Source of the DNA: Atopobiaceae bacterium
Lineage (GTDB): Bacteria > Actinomycetota > Coriobacteriia > Coriobacteriales > Atopobiaceae
Assembly: GCA_022482785.1 (NCBI GenBank)
Contig: JAKVON010000008.1
Span: 45,044 to 109,043, forward strand
Length of the DNA stretch: 64,000 bases
Direction: 5' to 3'
In this document: positions 1-8,266 of the stretch, piece after piece
Layout: the number at the start of each line of letters is the position of its first letter
How positions within the stretch are numbered: the stretch's first letter is position 1
Notes under the pieces: model-generated
What the model saw: the letters and a program-made list of their open reading frames with translations, nothing else
What the model was told of the DNA's origin: nothing
Database searches by the model: none
Made by a program: the position numbers and the translations under genes

Positions 1-28
1 GCAAAGAAGTGGGTGGGCGGGGGCGTGT

Positions 29-113
29 CCCCACAGGAAAAATCAGGCTGTGGCACGGTTTTTTTTTGCTCTGTGGGGCAATCTTGGGAAAAACGACAGG
101 CTGTGGTCCACAG
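29..113. repeat. Short intergenic repeat pair with inverted repeats (family D)
   Basis: Two related units lie here, at 36-53 and 86-106. Both contain a GGAAAAA run followed by CAGGCTGTGG. The arms CCCCACAG (29-36) and CTGTGGGG (71-78) form a perfect 8-bp inverted repeat around the first unit, and 101-113 is a perfect 6-1-6 palindrome. A run of nine T (59-67) lies between the units. The reverse complement of the second unit (CTGTCGTTTTTCCC) resembles the cores of the repeats at 17.1, 29.8, 45 and 46.3 kb. It may be the end of an upstream transcription unit outside the window. No gene is visible in 1-305. Confidence 0.5.
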
Positions 114-215
114 GCTGCAATATCCTGCAGAAGGCCTCGACGAGCCGCGCGAGCGCGTGAGCGTCGCGCGCCGGTGCCGTCCCTGGCTGCGAATGGGCGC
201 CCAGTCGCCGTTGCC

Positions 216-247
216 CCACCTCCCGTGCCGGGAGGTGGCGGTAGAAT
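216..247 (+). promoter_or_regulatory. Palindrome and candidate -10 box upstream of the sensor kinase
   Basis: A perfect 10-bp inverted repeat (CCACCTCCCG at 216-225, CGGGAGGTGG at 229-238, 3-base loop) is followed at 242-247 by TAGAAT, a 5/6 match to a -10 hexamer. No convincing -35 box is present, so the palindrome could be an activator or repressor site for the kinase gene that starts 59 bases after the hexamer. It could also be a terminator hairpin for an upstream gene, but no T-run follows it. Confidence 0.3.
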
Positions 248-305
248 GTGCGCGTCATCCGGGAGTCCCCGCCATGGGTCGGGCGCTTTCTGCGAGGGGG
301 CGGCC

Positions 306-3128
306 ATGGGCAAGGTCAGGGGCTTGATGCGGGTCTTTGTCGCCTTCGCGCTGGCATGCCTCCTGTTTCCCTGCCCCGCGATCGCCTCCGCCCCGGCCCG
401 TCGGACCGTTCGCGTGGGAATCACCGAGAGCGAGGACGTCGCATCGGGAACGCCGGAGAACGCTCTGGCGTCCTTCGAGCGCGACTACCTCCAGGCGGTG
501 GCCGAATACGCCAACTGGGATCTCGTCTACGTCAACGATACGTGGGCGGACAGCCTCGAGAAGCTCAAGACCGGCGAGATCGACGTTCTCGCCGACGTCT
601 CGAAGACCGACGAGCGCCTCGCGTGTTACAACTTCTCGTCCGAGCCCATGGGCACGGAGATGTGCTGCCTCTATGCCCCCTCCGACACCGACCTCGAGTA
701 CAACGACTTCGCCTCGTTCGACGGGATGACCGTCGGCTACGAGGAGGGCAGCATCGCCGTCGACTGGCTTACCGACTATGGGGCCGAGAAGGGGTTCTCG
801 GTGAGGACCAAGCCCTATGCGACCGCCTCCGAGCTGTACCAGGCACTCGACTCCGGCGAGGTCGACGGCGCGGTCAACGCCAGCTTCCTCGGTGCGCCCG
901 AGCATGGCGTCACCATCGCGAAGTTCTCGCCCTCGCCGATCTATCTCGCCACCAGCAAGGCGGACCCCGCTCTCGCGACCGAGCTCAACGATGCCATGTC
1001 CAAGCTCTTCGGCGCCAACCTGAACTTCAACACCGACCTCTACGACTACCACTACGGCGACGCGAATGCCCTGAGCGTGGGCTACACGAAGGAGGAGCGG
1101 GCCTATCTCGCCACGAAGCCGGTGGTCGACGTCTATGTCGAGGATAACTGGGAGCCTTTCGAGTATGTGGAGGACGGCGAGGTCAAGGGCATCACCCCAG
1201 ATGTCATCCGCGCGATCGGGGCCGACACGGGCATCACGTTCAACTTCGTGCGTTCGTCGTCGACGCAGGCTGTCTACTCGGATGCGAGCGGGGTCACGAG
1301 CGACACGGTGATGGCCGTGAGCTATGACTACACCTGGGCGAACCAGCACGACCTCCTGGTCACGCAGCCGTACGTCTCCGGCTCGGTCATGCGCGTCACC
1401 CGCGATTCCGAGACCGAGCCCAAGACGGTCGCGGTCGTGTCGGGGGGATACCTCGGGAACCAGGTGGAGAAGAACTATCCCTACCTCGAGCCCGTGGAGT
1501 ACGACACGTTCTCCGAGTGCATGGACGCGGTGGGGAGCGGGGCCGCCGACTGCACGTTCCTCAACTACTACCAGGCGAGCGACTTCCGCTCGACGAGCGC
1601 CTACGGGGGCTTCTCCTATCAGCCCGAGCAGAAGATCACCCAGGGCATCGCCCTCGGGGTGACCAAGGAGTCGAACCCCGTGCTCTTCGGGATTCTCACC
1701 AAGTCGCTCCAGAGGCTCTCGGGGAGCACCATCCCGGGCATCCTGAGCCAGGACTCGGTTCGCCAGGAGGCGCTCACGCCGCAGGTTCTCATGAGGCGCT
1801 ATCCCCTCGAGATGTCGGCCCTCATCGTGGCGGCATGCGCCGTGGTGGGCATCATGGTCGCCCTCGCGGTCACATCGGCCGCGAGGCGGCGCAAGAACGA
1901 GCAGCTCGTGATCGCCAAGCGGGAGGCCGAGGACGCCAACCGCGCGAAGTCGGACTTCCTCTCGCGCATGAGCCATGACATCCGCACGCCGCTGAACGGC
2001 ATCATCGGCATGACCTACCTCACGCAGGAGATGCGGCTGCCTGCCGAGGCGCACGAGAACCTGGCAAAGATCGACACCTCCTCCAAGTTCCTGCTCTCGC
2101 TCATCAACGACGTGCTCGACATGTCGAAGGCCGAGAGCGGCAAGCTCGAGCTGCATCCCGAGCCCTACCCCATCGAGGAATTCACGGCCTACCTCGACGC
2201 CGTCATCCGTCCCCTCTGCGCCGAGAAGGGCCAGCGCTTCGAGCTGGTCATGGGCCCTCGCGATGGCGGGGTCGTGCCCCTCATCGACAAGCTCCGGGCC
2301 AGCCAGGTCTCGTTCAACATCCTCTCGAACGCGGTCAAGTACACGCCCGAGGGCGGCACGATCGTCTACCGGATCGAGGAGAGGCCCCTCCCCGGCGACA
2401 GGATCTCGATCACGCACGTGATATCCGACACCGGCATCGGGATGAGCGAGGAGTTCCAGCGGCACCTCTTCGAGCCGTTCACGCAGGAGAACCGCGACGA
2501 CATCTCGGCCAGGCGCGGGACGGGGCTGGGGCTCGCCATCGTGAGGCGGCTCGTGGACGCCATGGGCGGCACCATCAGCGTCGAGAGCGAGATCGGGAAG
2601 GGCACCACCTTCACCCTGCGCTACGAGTTCGACACCGTTCCCGCCGAAGAGGTCGAGGCAGCCGGCGACGTCGTGGGGGATGGCGGCGCGAAGGACGAGG
2701 CGGGGCTTGCGGGGAAGCACGTCCTGCTCTGCGAGGACCATCCCCTGAACCAGGAGATCGCCAAGTCTCTCCTGGAGGAGAGGGGCATGGCCGTCGACGT
2801 GGCCGAGGACGGCAGGGAGGGCGTCGAGGCGTTCGGGACGTCGCCCGTCGGGGGCTACGACGCCATTCTCATGGACATCCGCATGCCCGTCATGGACGGA
2901 TACGAGGCGACGCGCGCGATACGCGCCCTCGACCGGCCGGACGCGAAGACGGTGCCCGTCATCGCGATGACGGCCGACGCGTTTGCCGACGACGTTCAGA
3001 AGGCACATGACGCCGGCATGGACGCCCATGTCGCCAAGCCGGTCGAGCCCGAGGTGCTGTACTCGGCGCTCGCGAAGTGCATGGGCGAGCGGCACGGACA
3101 GGGACCTGCCCAAGGGGGCGACAGATGA
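306..3128 (+). CDS. Hybrid sensor histidine kinase with two periplasmic-type solute-binding domains
   Basis: A 940-residue membrane sensor kinase. The ATG at 306 was chosen because GAGGGGG lies just upstream and it begins a clear signal/anchor peptide; the open frame further upstream has no such features. In order: N-terminal hydrophobic segment (residues ~8-28), two tandem SBP_bac_3-like domains (~32-250 and ~275-480), a transmembrane helix (~502-526), HisKA with the phospho-acceptor motif SHDIRTPLNG (H557), an HATPase domain with the GTGLGLAIV box, and a C-terminal receiver with MDIRMPVMDG (D857). The paired binding domains suggest direct sensing of an amino acid or similar small solute, in BvgS/EvgS style. 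No output response regulator is adjacent, so phosphate must pass on to an unlinked partner. It overlaps the next gene by ATGA. Confidence 0.9.
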   Translation: MGKVRGLMRVFVAFALACLLFPCPAIASAPARRTVRVGITESEDVASGTPENALASFERDYLQAVAEYANWDLVYVNDTWADSLEKLKTGEIDVLADVSKTDERLACYNFSSEPMGTEMCCLYAPSDTDLEYNDFASFDGMTVGYEEGSIAVDWLTDYGAEKGFSVRTKPYATASELYQALDSGEVDGAVNASFLGAPEHGVTIAKFSPSPIYLATSKADPALATELNDAMSKLFGANLNFNTDLYDYHYGDANALSVGYTKEERAYLATKPVVDVYVEDNWEPFEYVEDGEVKGITPDVIRAIGADTGITFNFVRSSSTQAVYSDASGVTSDTVMAVSYDYTWANQHDLLVTQPYVSGSVMRVTRDSETEPKTVAVVSGGYLGNQVEKNYPYLEPVEYDTFSECMDAVGSGAADCTFLNYYQASDFRSTSAYGGFSYQPEQKITQGIALGVTKESNPVLFGILTKSLQRLSGSTIPGILSQDSVRQEALTPQVLMRRYPLEMSALIVAACAVVGIMVALAVTSAARRRKNEQLVIAKREAEDANRAKSDFLSRMSHDIRTPLNGIIGMTYLTQEMRLPAEAHENLAKIDTSSKFLLSLINDVLDMSKAESGKLELHPEPYPIEEFTAYLDAVIRPLCAEKGQRFELVMGPRDGGVVPLIDKLRASQVSFNILSNAVKYTPEGGTIVYRIEERPLPGDRISITHVISDTGIGMSEEFQRHLFEPFTQENRDDISARRGTGLGLAIVRRLVDAMGGTISVESEIGKGTTFTLRYEFDTVPAEEVEAAGDVVGDGGAKDEAGLAGKHVLLCEDHPLNQEIAKSLLEERGMAVDVAEDGREGVEAFGTSPVGGYDAILMDIRMPVMDGYEATRAIRALDRPDAKTVPVIAMTADAFADDVQKAHDAGMDAHVAKPVEPEVLYSALAKCMGERHGQGPAQGGDR

Positions 3129-3928
3129 GGCTGACCATGCTGGGGACGGGAAACGCCCTCGTCACCAAGTGCTACAACACCTGCTTCGTCATCGACGGCG
3201 AGGGCGGCCCCGTGATGGTCGACGGCGGTGGCGGCAATGCCGTCCTCCGCCAGCTCGAGCTCGCCGGCCTCGACTGGAGGGACATGCGCGACGTCTTCGT
3301 CACGCACAAGCATATCGACCACCTCCTCGGCGTGGTCTGGATGGTTCGGATGATCTGCCAGCACATGGAGCAGGGCGACTATGACGGGGAGGCTCGCATC
3401 TACGCCAACGGCGAGGTCTGCGACCTGCTGCGCTCGGCCGCGAATGACCTCCTGCCCGCGAAGCACGCGCGCCACCTCGGCGAGCGCCTGGCGCTGACCG
3501 AGGTACACGACGGCGATGCCGCCGACATCTGCGGACGACGCATGGAGTTCTTCGACATCGGCTCCACCAAGGCGGCCCAGATGGGCTTCCGCATGGGGCT
3601 GCCGGAGGGCGGGACGCTCGTCTGCTGCGGGGACGAGCCATGCTCGGAGAGGGGAGAGCGCTATGCCCGCGGCGCCTCCTGGATGCTCCACGAGGCCTTC
3701 TGCCTGAGGTCGCAGGCAGACGTCTTCCACCCCTATGAGAAGCACCACTCCACGGTGGCGGACGCCTGCGAGCTCGCCGAGCGCCTTGGCGTGGGGAATC
3801 TGGTGCTCTACCACACCGAGGACGCGAACCTCGCGCGGCGAGGGGAGCTCTACCTCGCCGAGGGCGCGCCCCTGTTCGGCGGCGGCCTCTACGTCCCGGA
3901 CGACCTGGAGACGATCGAGCTCCTGTGA
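3125..3928 (+). CDS. Metallo-beta-lactamase-fold hydrolase (RNase Z-like)
   Basis: A 267-residue protein whose ATG overlaps the stop codon of the sensor kinase (ATGA), so the two are probably translationally coupled. The N-terminus MLGTGNA and the metal-binding signature THKHIDH (H61, H63, D65, H66) are those of the RNase Z/arylsulfatase branch of the metallo-beta-lactamase superfamily. Further histidines (in KHHST and YHTED) can complete a two-zinc site. This branch includes tRNA 3'-endonucleases and phosphodiesterases. The insertion that RNase Z uses to hold tRNA is not evident, so the substrate is unknown. Coupling to a sensor kinase suggests a signalling or metabolite hydrolase rather than general tRNA processing, but this is inference. 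Confidence 0.8.
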   Translation: MRLTMLGTGNALVTKCYNTCFVIDGEGGPVMVDGGGGNAVLRQLELAGLDWRDMRDVFVTHKHIDHLLGVVWMVRMICQHMEQGDYDGEARIYANGEVCDLLRSAANDLLPAKHARHLGERLALTEVHDGDAADICGRRMEFFDIGSTKAAQMGFRMGLPEGGTLVCCGDEPCSERGERYARGASWMLHEAFCLRSQADVFHPYEKHHSTVADACELAERLGVGNLVLYHTEDANLARRGELYLAEGAPLFGGGLYVPDDLETIELL

Positions 3929-3961
3929 GGCGGGCGCCCATCGCATCGAGCCACACGCAAA

Positions 3962-3989
3962 GCGGGCCGGGAATCGCTTCCCGGCCCGC
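3962..3989. terminator. Bidirectional hairpin terminator between hydrolase gene and tRNAs
   Basis: A perfect 12-bp stem (GCGGGCCGGGAA at 3962-3973, its complement at 3978-3989) with loop TCGC. It lies 33 bases after the hydrolase stop codon and 8 bases beyond the tRNA-Glu CCA end on the opposite strand. On the minus strand it is followed by a short TTT-containing tail, so it best fits as the tRNA operon terminator and may serve both strands. Confidence 0.7.
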
Positions 3990-3996
3990 GCATGTG

Positions 3997-4073
3997 TGGT
4001 AGCCCGTACCAGATTCGAACTGGTGATCTCCGCCTTGAGAGGGCGGCGTCCTAAACCGCTAGACGAACGGGCC
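3997..4073 (-). tRNA. tRNA-Glu (CTC anticodon)
   Basis: The minus strand folds as a full cloverleaf. The acceptor stem GGCCCGT pairs with ACGGGCT (one G-U pair), the T arm carries the TTCGAAT loop, and the anticodon arm CCGCC/GGCGG holds the loop CTCTCAA, giving anticodon CTC. The 3' end ACCA is encoded. It shares the D-arm start TCGTCTAG typical of bacterial tRNA-Glu. It lies 16 bases downstream of tRNA-Gln in the same orientation. Confidence 0.93.
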
Positions 4074-4089
4074 ATATGTGAGCAGGACT

Positions 4090-4163
4090 TGGCTGGGATG
4101 GAGGGAGTCGAACCCCCATTGACGGAACCAGAATCCGCTGTCCTGCCATTAGACGACATCCCA
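4090..4163 (-). tRNA. tRNA-Gln (CTG anticodon)
   Basis: The minus strand begins TGGGATG and ends CATCCCAG plus encoded CCA, giving a 7-bp acceptor stem. The anticodon arm GCGGA/TCCGT encloses TTCTGGT, so the anticodon is CTG, reading CAG. The T loop TTCGACT is normal. It is the first gene of a two-tRNA operon with tRNA-Glu. Confidence 0.93.
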
Positions 4164-4207
4164 ATCGTGCGGGACAAAGTCCTGTGCGCCTCTCAGCGCG
4201 AGGAAAC

Positions 4208-4236
4208 ACTTTACGTGAATCTCCCTGCCCGCGCAA
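4208..4236 (-). promoter_or_regulatory. Candidate promoter of the tRNA-Gln/tRNA-Glu operon
   Basis: On the minus strand, TTGCGC (4231-4236) and TAAAGT (4208-4213) are separated by exactly 17 bases and lie 45 bases before the mature tRNA-Gln 5' end. The match to consensus is moderate (3/6 and 4/6). The rest of 4164-4396 shows no gene, and no clear plus-strand promoter for the ABC operon was found. Confidence 0.4.
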
Positions 4237-4396
4237 CACCTAGCGCCAAAGAAAGTGCCGTCGTCCCGAACGTTTCACGAAGGCTCCAAAGGCCGCGCGT
4301 GTTTCCCGGCGGTATCCATCGGTCGTCAACCCTAGCCAGGCGTGTCGGGGATACGGTAGGCTACGTACCAACGACACGAGGGAGGGACGCGCGTCC

Positions 4397-5125
4397 ATGG
4401 CGAACATGATCGAGATCAAGCACCTCAACAAGTACTTCGGAGACCTGCATGTCCTGAAGGACGTCAGCCTGGAGGTCGCCGCCGGCGAGAAGCTGGTCAT
4501 CATCGGGCCCTCGGGCTCGGGCAAGTCCACGCTCATCCGCTGCATCAACTACCTCGAGCGGCCCACCTCCGGCCAGGTCCTCATCGACGGGCAGGAGATG
4601 ACGGAGAAGAACCACCTCGCCATGGTGCGCACGTACTCCTCCATGGTCTTCCAGCAGTTCAACCTCTACCCCAACATGACGGTGCTCGAAAACCTCACGC
4701 TCGCGCCCGTGAAGCTCCAGGGCAAGGACAAGGACGAGGCGGCCGAGACCGCGATGGCCAACCTCAAGCGCGTCGGCCTCGCCCACAAGGCCGACGAGTA
4801 CCCGCAGAACCTCTCCGGCGGCCAGCAGCAGCGCGTCGCCATCGCGCGAGCCCTCTGCACCAAGCAGCCCATCATCCTGTTCGACGAGCCCACGAGCGCG
4901 CTCGACCCCGAGATGGTGCAGGAGGTCCTGAACGTCATGGTCGAGCTCGCGCAGGAGAACATCACGATGCTCTGCGTGACGCACGAGATGGGCTTCGCCC
5001 GCGAGGTGGCCGACCGCGTCATCTTCATGGATGACGGCCAGATCCTCGAGTCGGGCACGCCCGAGCACTTCTTCGAGCACCCCGACAACGAGCGCTGCAG
5101 GCAGTTCCTGAGCAAGATCCTGTAG
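4397..5125 (+). CDS. Polar amino-acid ABC transporter, ATP-binding protein (GlnQ-type)
   Basis: A 242-residue ABC ATPase, the usual length for the GlnQ/GltL/HisP group. Walker A is GPSGSGKST, the Q-loop is [12 protein letters not shown], the signature is [15 protein letters not shown], Walker B is [16 protein letters not shown] and the switch histidine lies in VTHEMGFA. Start chosen at ATG 4397 after a GAGGGAGGG ribosome site. It opens a four-gene operon (ATPase, binding lipoprotein, two permeases) with gaps of 23, 16 and 3 bases. It powers import of a polar amino acid such as glutamate, glutamine or histidine; the exact substrate is not readable from sequence. Confidence 0.93.
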   Translation: MANMIEIKHLNKYFGDLHVLKDVSLEVAAGEKLVIIGPSGSGKSTLIRCINYLERPTSGQVLIDGQEMTEKNHLAMVRTYSSMVFQQFNLYPNMTVLENLTLAPVKLQGKDKDEAAETAMANLKRVGLAHKADEYPQNLSGGQQQRVAIARALCTKQPIILFDEPTSALDPEMVQEVLNVMVELAQENITMLCVTHEMGFAREVADRVIFMDDGQILESGTPEHFFEHPDNERCRQFLSKIL

Positions 5126-5148
5126 CGGCGCGAGGGGAGGGCGCGGAA

Positions 5149-6012
5149 ATGATCACAAGAAGGGGATTCGTGGGGCTTGCGGGCTGGTCGTGCCTGGCCG
5201 CCCTTGGCGTCGCGGCGCTTCCCGGCTGCTCCTCGGGCCAGGCGGGCGACTCCGGCGCGCGGATCACGAGCGACCCGGGCGTCGCGTCCGTCAGGGGCCG
5301 CGGCATCCTCAAGGCCGGCGTGAAGACCGACCTTCCCGGCTACGGCTACCAGAACCCGGCCACGGGCGAGTTCGAGGGGCTCGAGGTCGACCTCTGCTAC
5401 CACATCGCCGGCAGCGTCTTCGGCTGCTCGGCAGACGACGCCAAGTCGCGCGGGCTCGTCGACTTCGAAGGCGTCACCGCCAAGACGCGCGGGCCCTTCC
5501 TCGACAACGGCCAGGTGGATGTCGTGTGCGCCACCTTCACCATCACCGAGGAGCGCAAGAAGTCGTGGAACTTCTCCGAGCCCTATCGCATCGACTCGAT
5601 CGGCATCCTCGTGGAGCGGGACTCCGGCATGGAGCGCATGGCGGACCTCGACGGCAGGATCATCGGCGTCGCCCAGGGTGCCAACACCAAGGCCCAGCTC
5701 GAGAAGATGCTCGCCCAGCAGGCGCCTGACGCCCACGTGACCTACCAGAAGTTCCCCGACTATCCCACCATCGCGGCGTCCCTCTCGTCGGGCACCATCG
5801 ACGCGTTCTCGGTCGATCGCTCCATCCTCGGCGCCTACACGGACGACTCCACCTGCCTGCTCGACCCCTCGGTGGTCTTCGGCGAGCAGAAGTACGGCAT
5901 CACCACCAACAAGTACGCGACCGAGCTCGCGGGGCTGTGCAACCAGCTCGTCCTCGACCTCAGGGCCGCAGGCGAGCTCGACCGCATGATCGCCTCGCAC
6001 AACCTGCTCTAG
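5149..6012 (+). CDS. Amino-acid ABC transporter substrate-binding lipoprotein
   Basis: A 287-residue SBP_bac_3 family protein. The N-terminus has a twin-arginine-like start (TRRGFVGLAG) and a lipobox LPGC, so it should be lipid-anchored on the outer face of the membrane. The mature part shows family features: GILKAGVKTDLPGYGY, the FEGLEVDLCYHIA lobe-1 motif, and ITEERKKSWNFSEPY in the hinge region. It sits between its ATPase and permease genes and delivers the ligand to the two permeases. It is similar in fold to the two binding domains of the sensor kinase at 0.3-3.1 kb. Confidence 0.9.
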   Translation: MITRRGFVGLAGWSCLAALGVAALPGCSSGQAGDSGARITSDPGVASVRGRGILKAGVKTDLPGYGYQNPATGEFEGLEVDLCYHIAGSVFGCSADDAKSRGLVDFEGVTAKTRGPFLDNGQVDVVCATFTITEERKKSWNFSEPYRIDSIGILVERDSGMERMADLDGRIIGVAQGANTKAQLEKMLAQQAPDAHVTYQKFPDYPTIAASLSSGTIDAFSVDRSILGAYTDDSTCLLDPSVVFGEQKYGITTNKYATELAGLCNQLVLDLRAAGELDRMIASHNLL

Positions 6013-6028
6013 GAGGGGAGGGAACCGA

Positions 6029-6763
6029 ATGGACCTGTTTGACGCATCGCGCTGGGCAACCACCCTTGCCGGGATGGGCGACCTCTGGGGAGGCTTCCTC
6101 TTCACCATCGAGGTGTCTCTCGCGGGGCTTGCCGTGGCGCTCGTGACGGGCACGCTCCTTGGCGTCATGTCGAGCACCGAGAACCGCGCCCTGCGCGTCA
6201 TCAGTCGCGTCTACGTGGAGTTCTTCCAGAATACCCCGCTCGTGGTGCAGGTCTTCCTGTTCTACAGCGGCGTGCCCCAGATCTTCCGCGCCCTGGGCCA
6301 CACCGGAACGCCGGTGCGCGTGGCGCCGTTCGTCCTGGGGGTCGTGGGCGTGGGGCTCTACCATGCGGCCTACGTCTCCGAGGTCATCCGCACCGGCATC
6401 GAGGCGGTGCCCAAGGGGCAGATGGAGGGGGCCCAGTCGCAGGGCTTCTCTCGCGTGCAGGCCTACCGCTACATCATCCTTCCCCAGACCTTCAAGATCA
6501 TCCTCCCGCCCCTGGCGAATCAGGCGCTGAACCTCATCAAGAACACCTCGGTGCTGGCGCTCGTCGCCGGCGGGGACCTCATGTACAACGCCGACAACCT
6601 CGTCTCCGACTCCGGCTTCCTGCAGGGCTACGTCCTGTGCTGCGTGATGTACTTCGTCATCTGCTTCCCGCTCGCGCTGCTCATCAAGTGGCTCGAGAGG
6701 CGCTCGAAGCAGACCCCCAAGGCCAAGCCCACGCCCGCCGCCGGCGTCGCGAAGGAGGCGTAG
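6029..6763 (+). CDS. Amino-acid ABC transporter permease (HisM/GlnP family), first subunit
   Basis: A 244-residue inner-membrane permease with about five hydrophobic segments. The N-terminal signature VEFFQNTPLVVQVFLFY and the EAA-type loop GAQSQGFSRVQAYRYIILPQ are diagnostic of the three-TM polar amino-acid permease domain. It has an AGGAGGGGAGG ribosome site and follows the binding lipoprotein by 16 bases. The C-terminal tail is basic and proline-rich and presumably cytoplasmic. It should pair with the next gene product as a heterodimeric channel. Confidence 0.9.
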   Translation: MDLFDASRWATTLAGMGDLWGGFLFTIEVSLAGLAVALVTGTLLGVMSSTENRALRVISRVYVEFFQNTPLVVQVFLFYSGVPQIFRALGHTGTPVRVAPFVLGVVGVGLYHAAYVSEVIRTGIEAVPKGQMEGAQSQGFSRVQAYRYIILPQTFKIILPPLANQALNLIKNTSVLALVAGGDLMYNADNLVSDSGFLQGYVLCCVMYFVICFPLALLIKWLERRSKQTPKAKPTPAAGVAKEA

Positions 6764-6766
6764 GCC

Positions 6767-7414
6767 ATGGACATCCTCAGCCCCACGAACCTCGCCTTCA
6801 TGATGCAGGGATTCTGGACCACCATCCTCATCTCCGCGGCCTCCATCGTGCTCTCCGTGATCCTCGGGACCGTCCTGGCGATGGTCAAGAGCTATTGCAC
6901 GGGGCGGCTCAAGTGGCTCTCCGCGCTGGCGACCGCCTATATCGAGCTCTTCCGCTGCACGCCCAACCTGCTGTGGATCCTCATCATCCGCTTCACGGTC
7001 CAGGGCGACGCCACGCTCATCTCGATCCTCGCCTTCACGGTGTTCACCTCCGCGGTCATGGCCGAGATCGTGCGAGGCGGCCTCAACGCCGTCCCCAAGG
7101 GGCAGTTCGAGGCGGCGCACTCGCAAGGCTTCGGCTTCTTCGCCACGATGCGTCTCGTCGTGCTCCCGCAGGCCTTCAAGATGATCGTCCCGGCGCTCTT
7201 CAGCCAGTGCACCACGGTCATCAAGGACACCTCGTTCCTCAAGGCGATCGACGTCCACGAGTTCATGCGCAACTCCAGCGTGGTCATGGGCTCGGCCCGC
7301 GGCATCGAGCAGATCCTCGTGCTCTACGGGTTCATCCTGCTCACCTACTTCATCCTGAACTTCGCCATCTCGCTGGCCGTGCGTTCCTACCAGAAGCGCG
7401 CGGTGGCGGTGTAG
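6767..7414 (+). CDS. Amino-acid ABC transporter permease (HisQ/GlnP family), second subunit
   Basis: A 215-residue permease starting three bases after the stop of the first permease. It carries the same family hallmarks: YIELFRCTPNLLWILII near the N-terminus and the EAA loop AAHSQGFGFFATMRLVVLPQ. Two different permease subunits in tandem indicate a heterodimeric channel. Regulation is presumably operonic from upstream of 4397. Confidence 0.9.
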   Translation: MDILSPTNLAFMMQGFWTTILISAASIVLSVILGTVLAMVKSYCTGRLKWLSALATAYIELFRCTPNLLWILIIRFTVQGDATLISILAFTVFTSAVMAEIVRGGLNAVPKGQFEAAHSQGFGFFATMRLVVLPQAFKMIVPALFSQCTTVIKDTSFLKAIDVHEFMRNSSVVMGSARGIEQILVLYGFILLTYFILNFAISLAVRSYQKRAVAV

Positions 7415-7438
7415 CGACGAGAGATCCGAGGAGGTCCC

Positions 7439-8098
7439 ATGCCAAAGAGCAAGGCGGACGCGTCCGCGAGGGTCGCCCTTCCCGACGAGCAGCCGGTCGT
7501 CATATCGATAGCGCGCGACTACGGCGCGGAGGGCCACGAGATAGGCAAGCTCCTCTCCGTCGAGCTGGGTATCCCCCTCTACGACAACGAGCTGCTCGTG
7601 CGCTCGGCCCTGAAAAGCGGCCTCGAGGTCGACCAGGCCGCCGCCTACGACGAGCGTGCCGCCGCGGAGATGTACGCCTTCCTGCCCGACCGCATCGACG
7701 CGCTCACCGTCTCGGACAAGCTCTACAAGGCGATGCGCCAGGTCATCCTCGACCTCGGGACGAGTCCCTGCATCATCGAGGGGCGCCTGTCCGACTACAT
7801 CCTGCGCAGGAATCCCAATCTGGTGAGCGTGCTGGTCACCGCCTCCTTCGACGAGCGCGTCGAGATCGTGCGCGCCAAGCGGGGCCTCTCCAAGAGGGAC
7901 GGGCGCAAGCTCGTCAAGAAGATGCAGCGGGGCCGCGAGGACTTCTATCGGCGCTACTCCGCCGGCAAATGGGACCTGCATGCCAACAAGGACCTCGTCG
8001 TCGACCGTGCCGCCTTCGGCCGCGAGGGATGCTGCGCCATCATCGCATCCGCCTATCGGGCGAAGGTCCGGCTCGCGCAGGAGCCCGATGGCTCATAG
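7439..8098 (+). CDS. Cytidylate kinase-like family protein
   Basis: A 219-residue protein of the cytidylate-kinase-like group found in anaerobic Firmicutes and Coriobacteria. It has VVISIARDYGAEGHEIGKL, a divergent P-loop in which the classical GxxxxGK is replaced, then IPLYDNELLVRSAL and a region resembling the kinase lid (RGLSKRDGRKL). True CMP kinase activity is doubtful because the canonical P-loop is altered. It follows the amino-acid permease by 24 bases with an AGGAGG ribosome site, so it is probably co-transcribed with the transporter; why is unknown. Confidence 0.75.
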   Translation: MPKSKADASARVALPDEQPVVISIARDYGAEGHEIGKLLSVELGIPLYDNELLVRSALKSGLEVDQAAAYDERAAAEMYAFLPDRIDALTVSDKLYKAMRQVILDLGTSPCIIEGRLSDYILRRNPNLVSVLVTASFDERVEIVRAKRGLSKRDGRKLVKKMQRGREDFYRRYSAGKWDLHANKDLVVDRAAFGREGCCAIIASAYRAKVRLAQEPDGS

Positions 8099-8266
8099 GC
8101 CCCTTGCGTCGGTCTTGAAAAACGTTGCCATTTGATTAACGGAGGGGGCCTGGTGACGGCTCCTGGCGTGATATATGAGGAAAACACGGTATTCTTGTCA
8201 CGTGCGCTTGGGGGAGTCCCGGCGGACGGAATCGCTCCTCATACGGAAACGAAAGGGAGACCAGGG

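Noticed and set aside
255..3113. A 952-residue frame antisense to the sensor kinase
   Set aside because: It mirrors GC-rich codon positions of the kinase, is rich in Arg/Asp/Gly/His, and has no recognisable motif. Similar antisense frames opposite most other genes were dismissed for the same reason.
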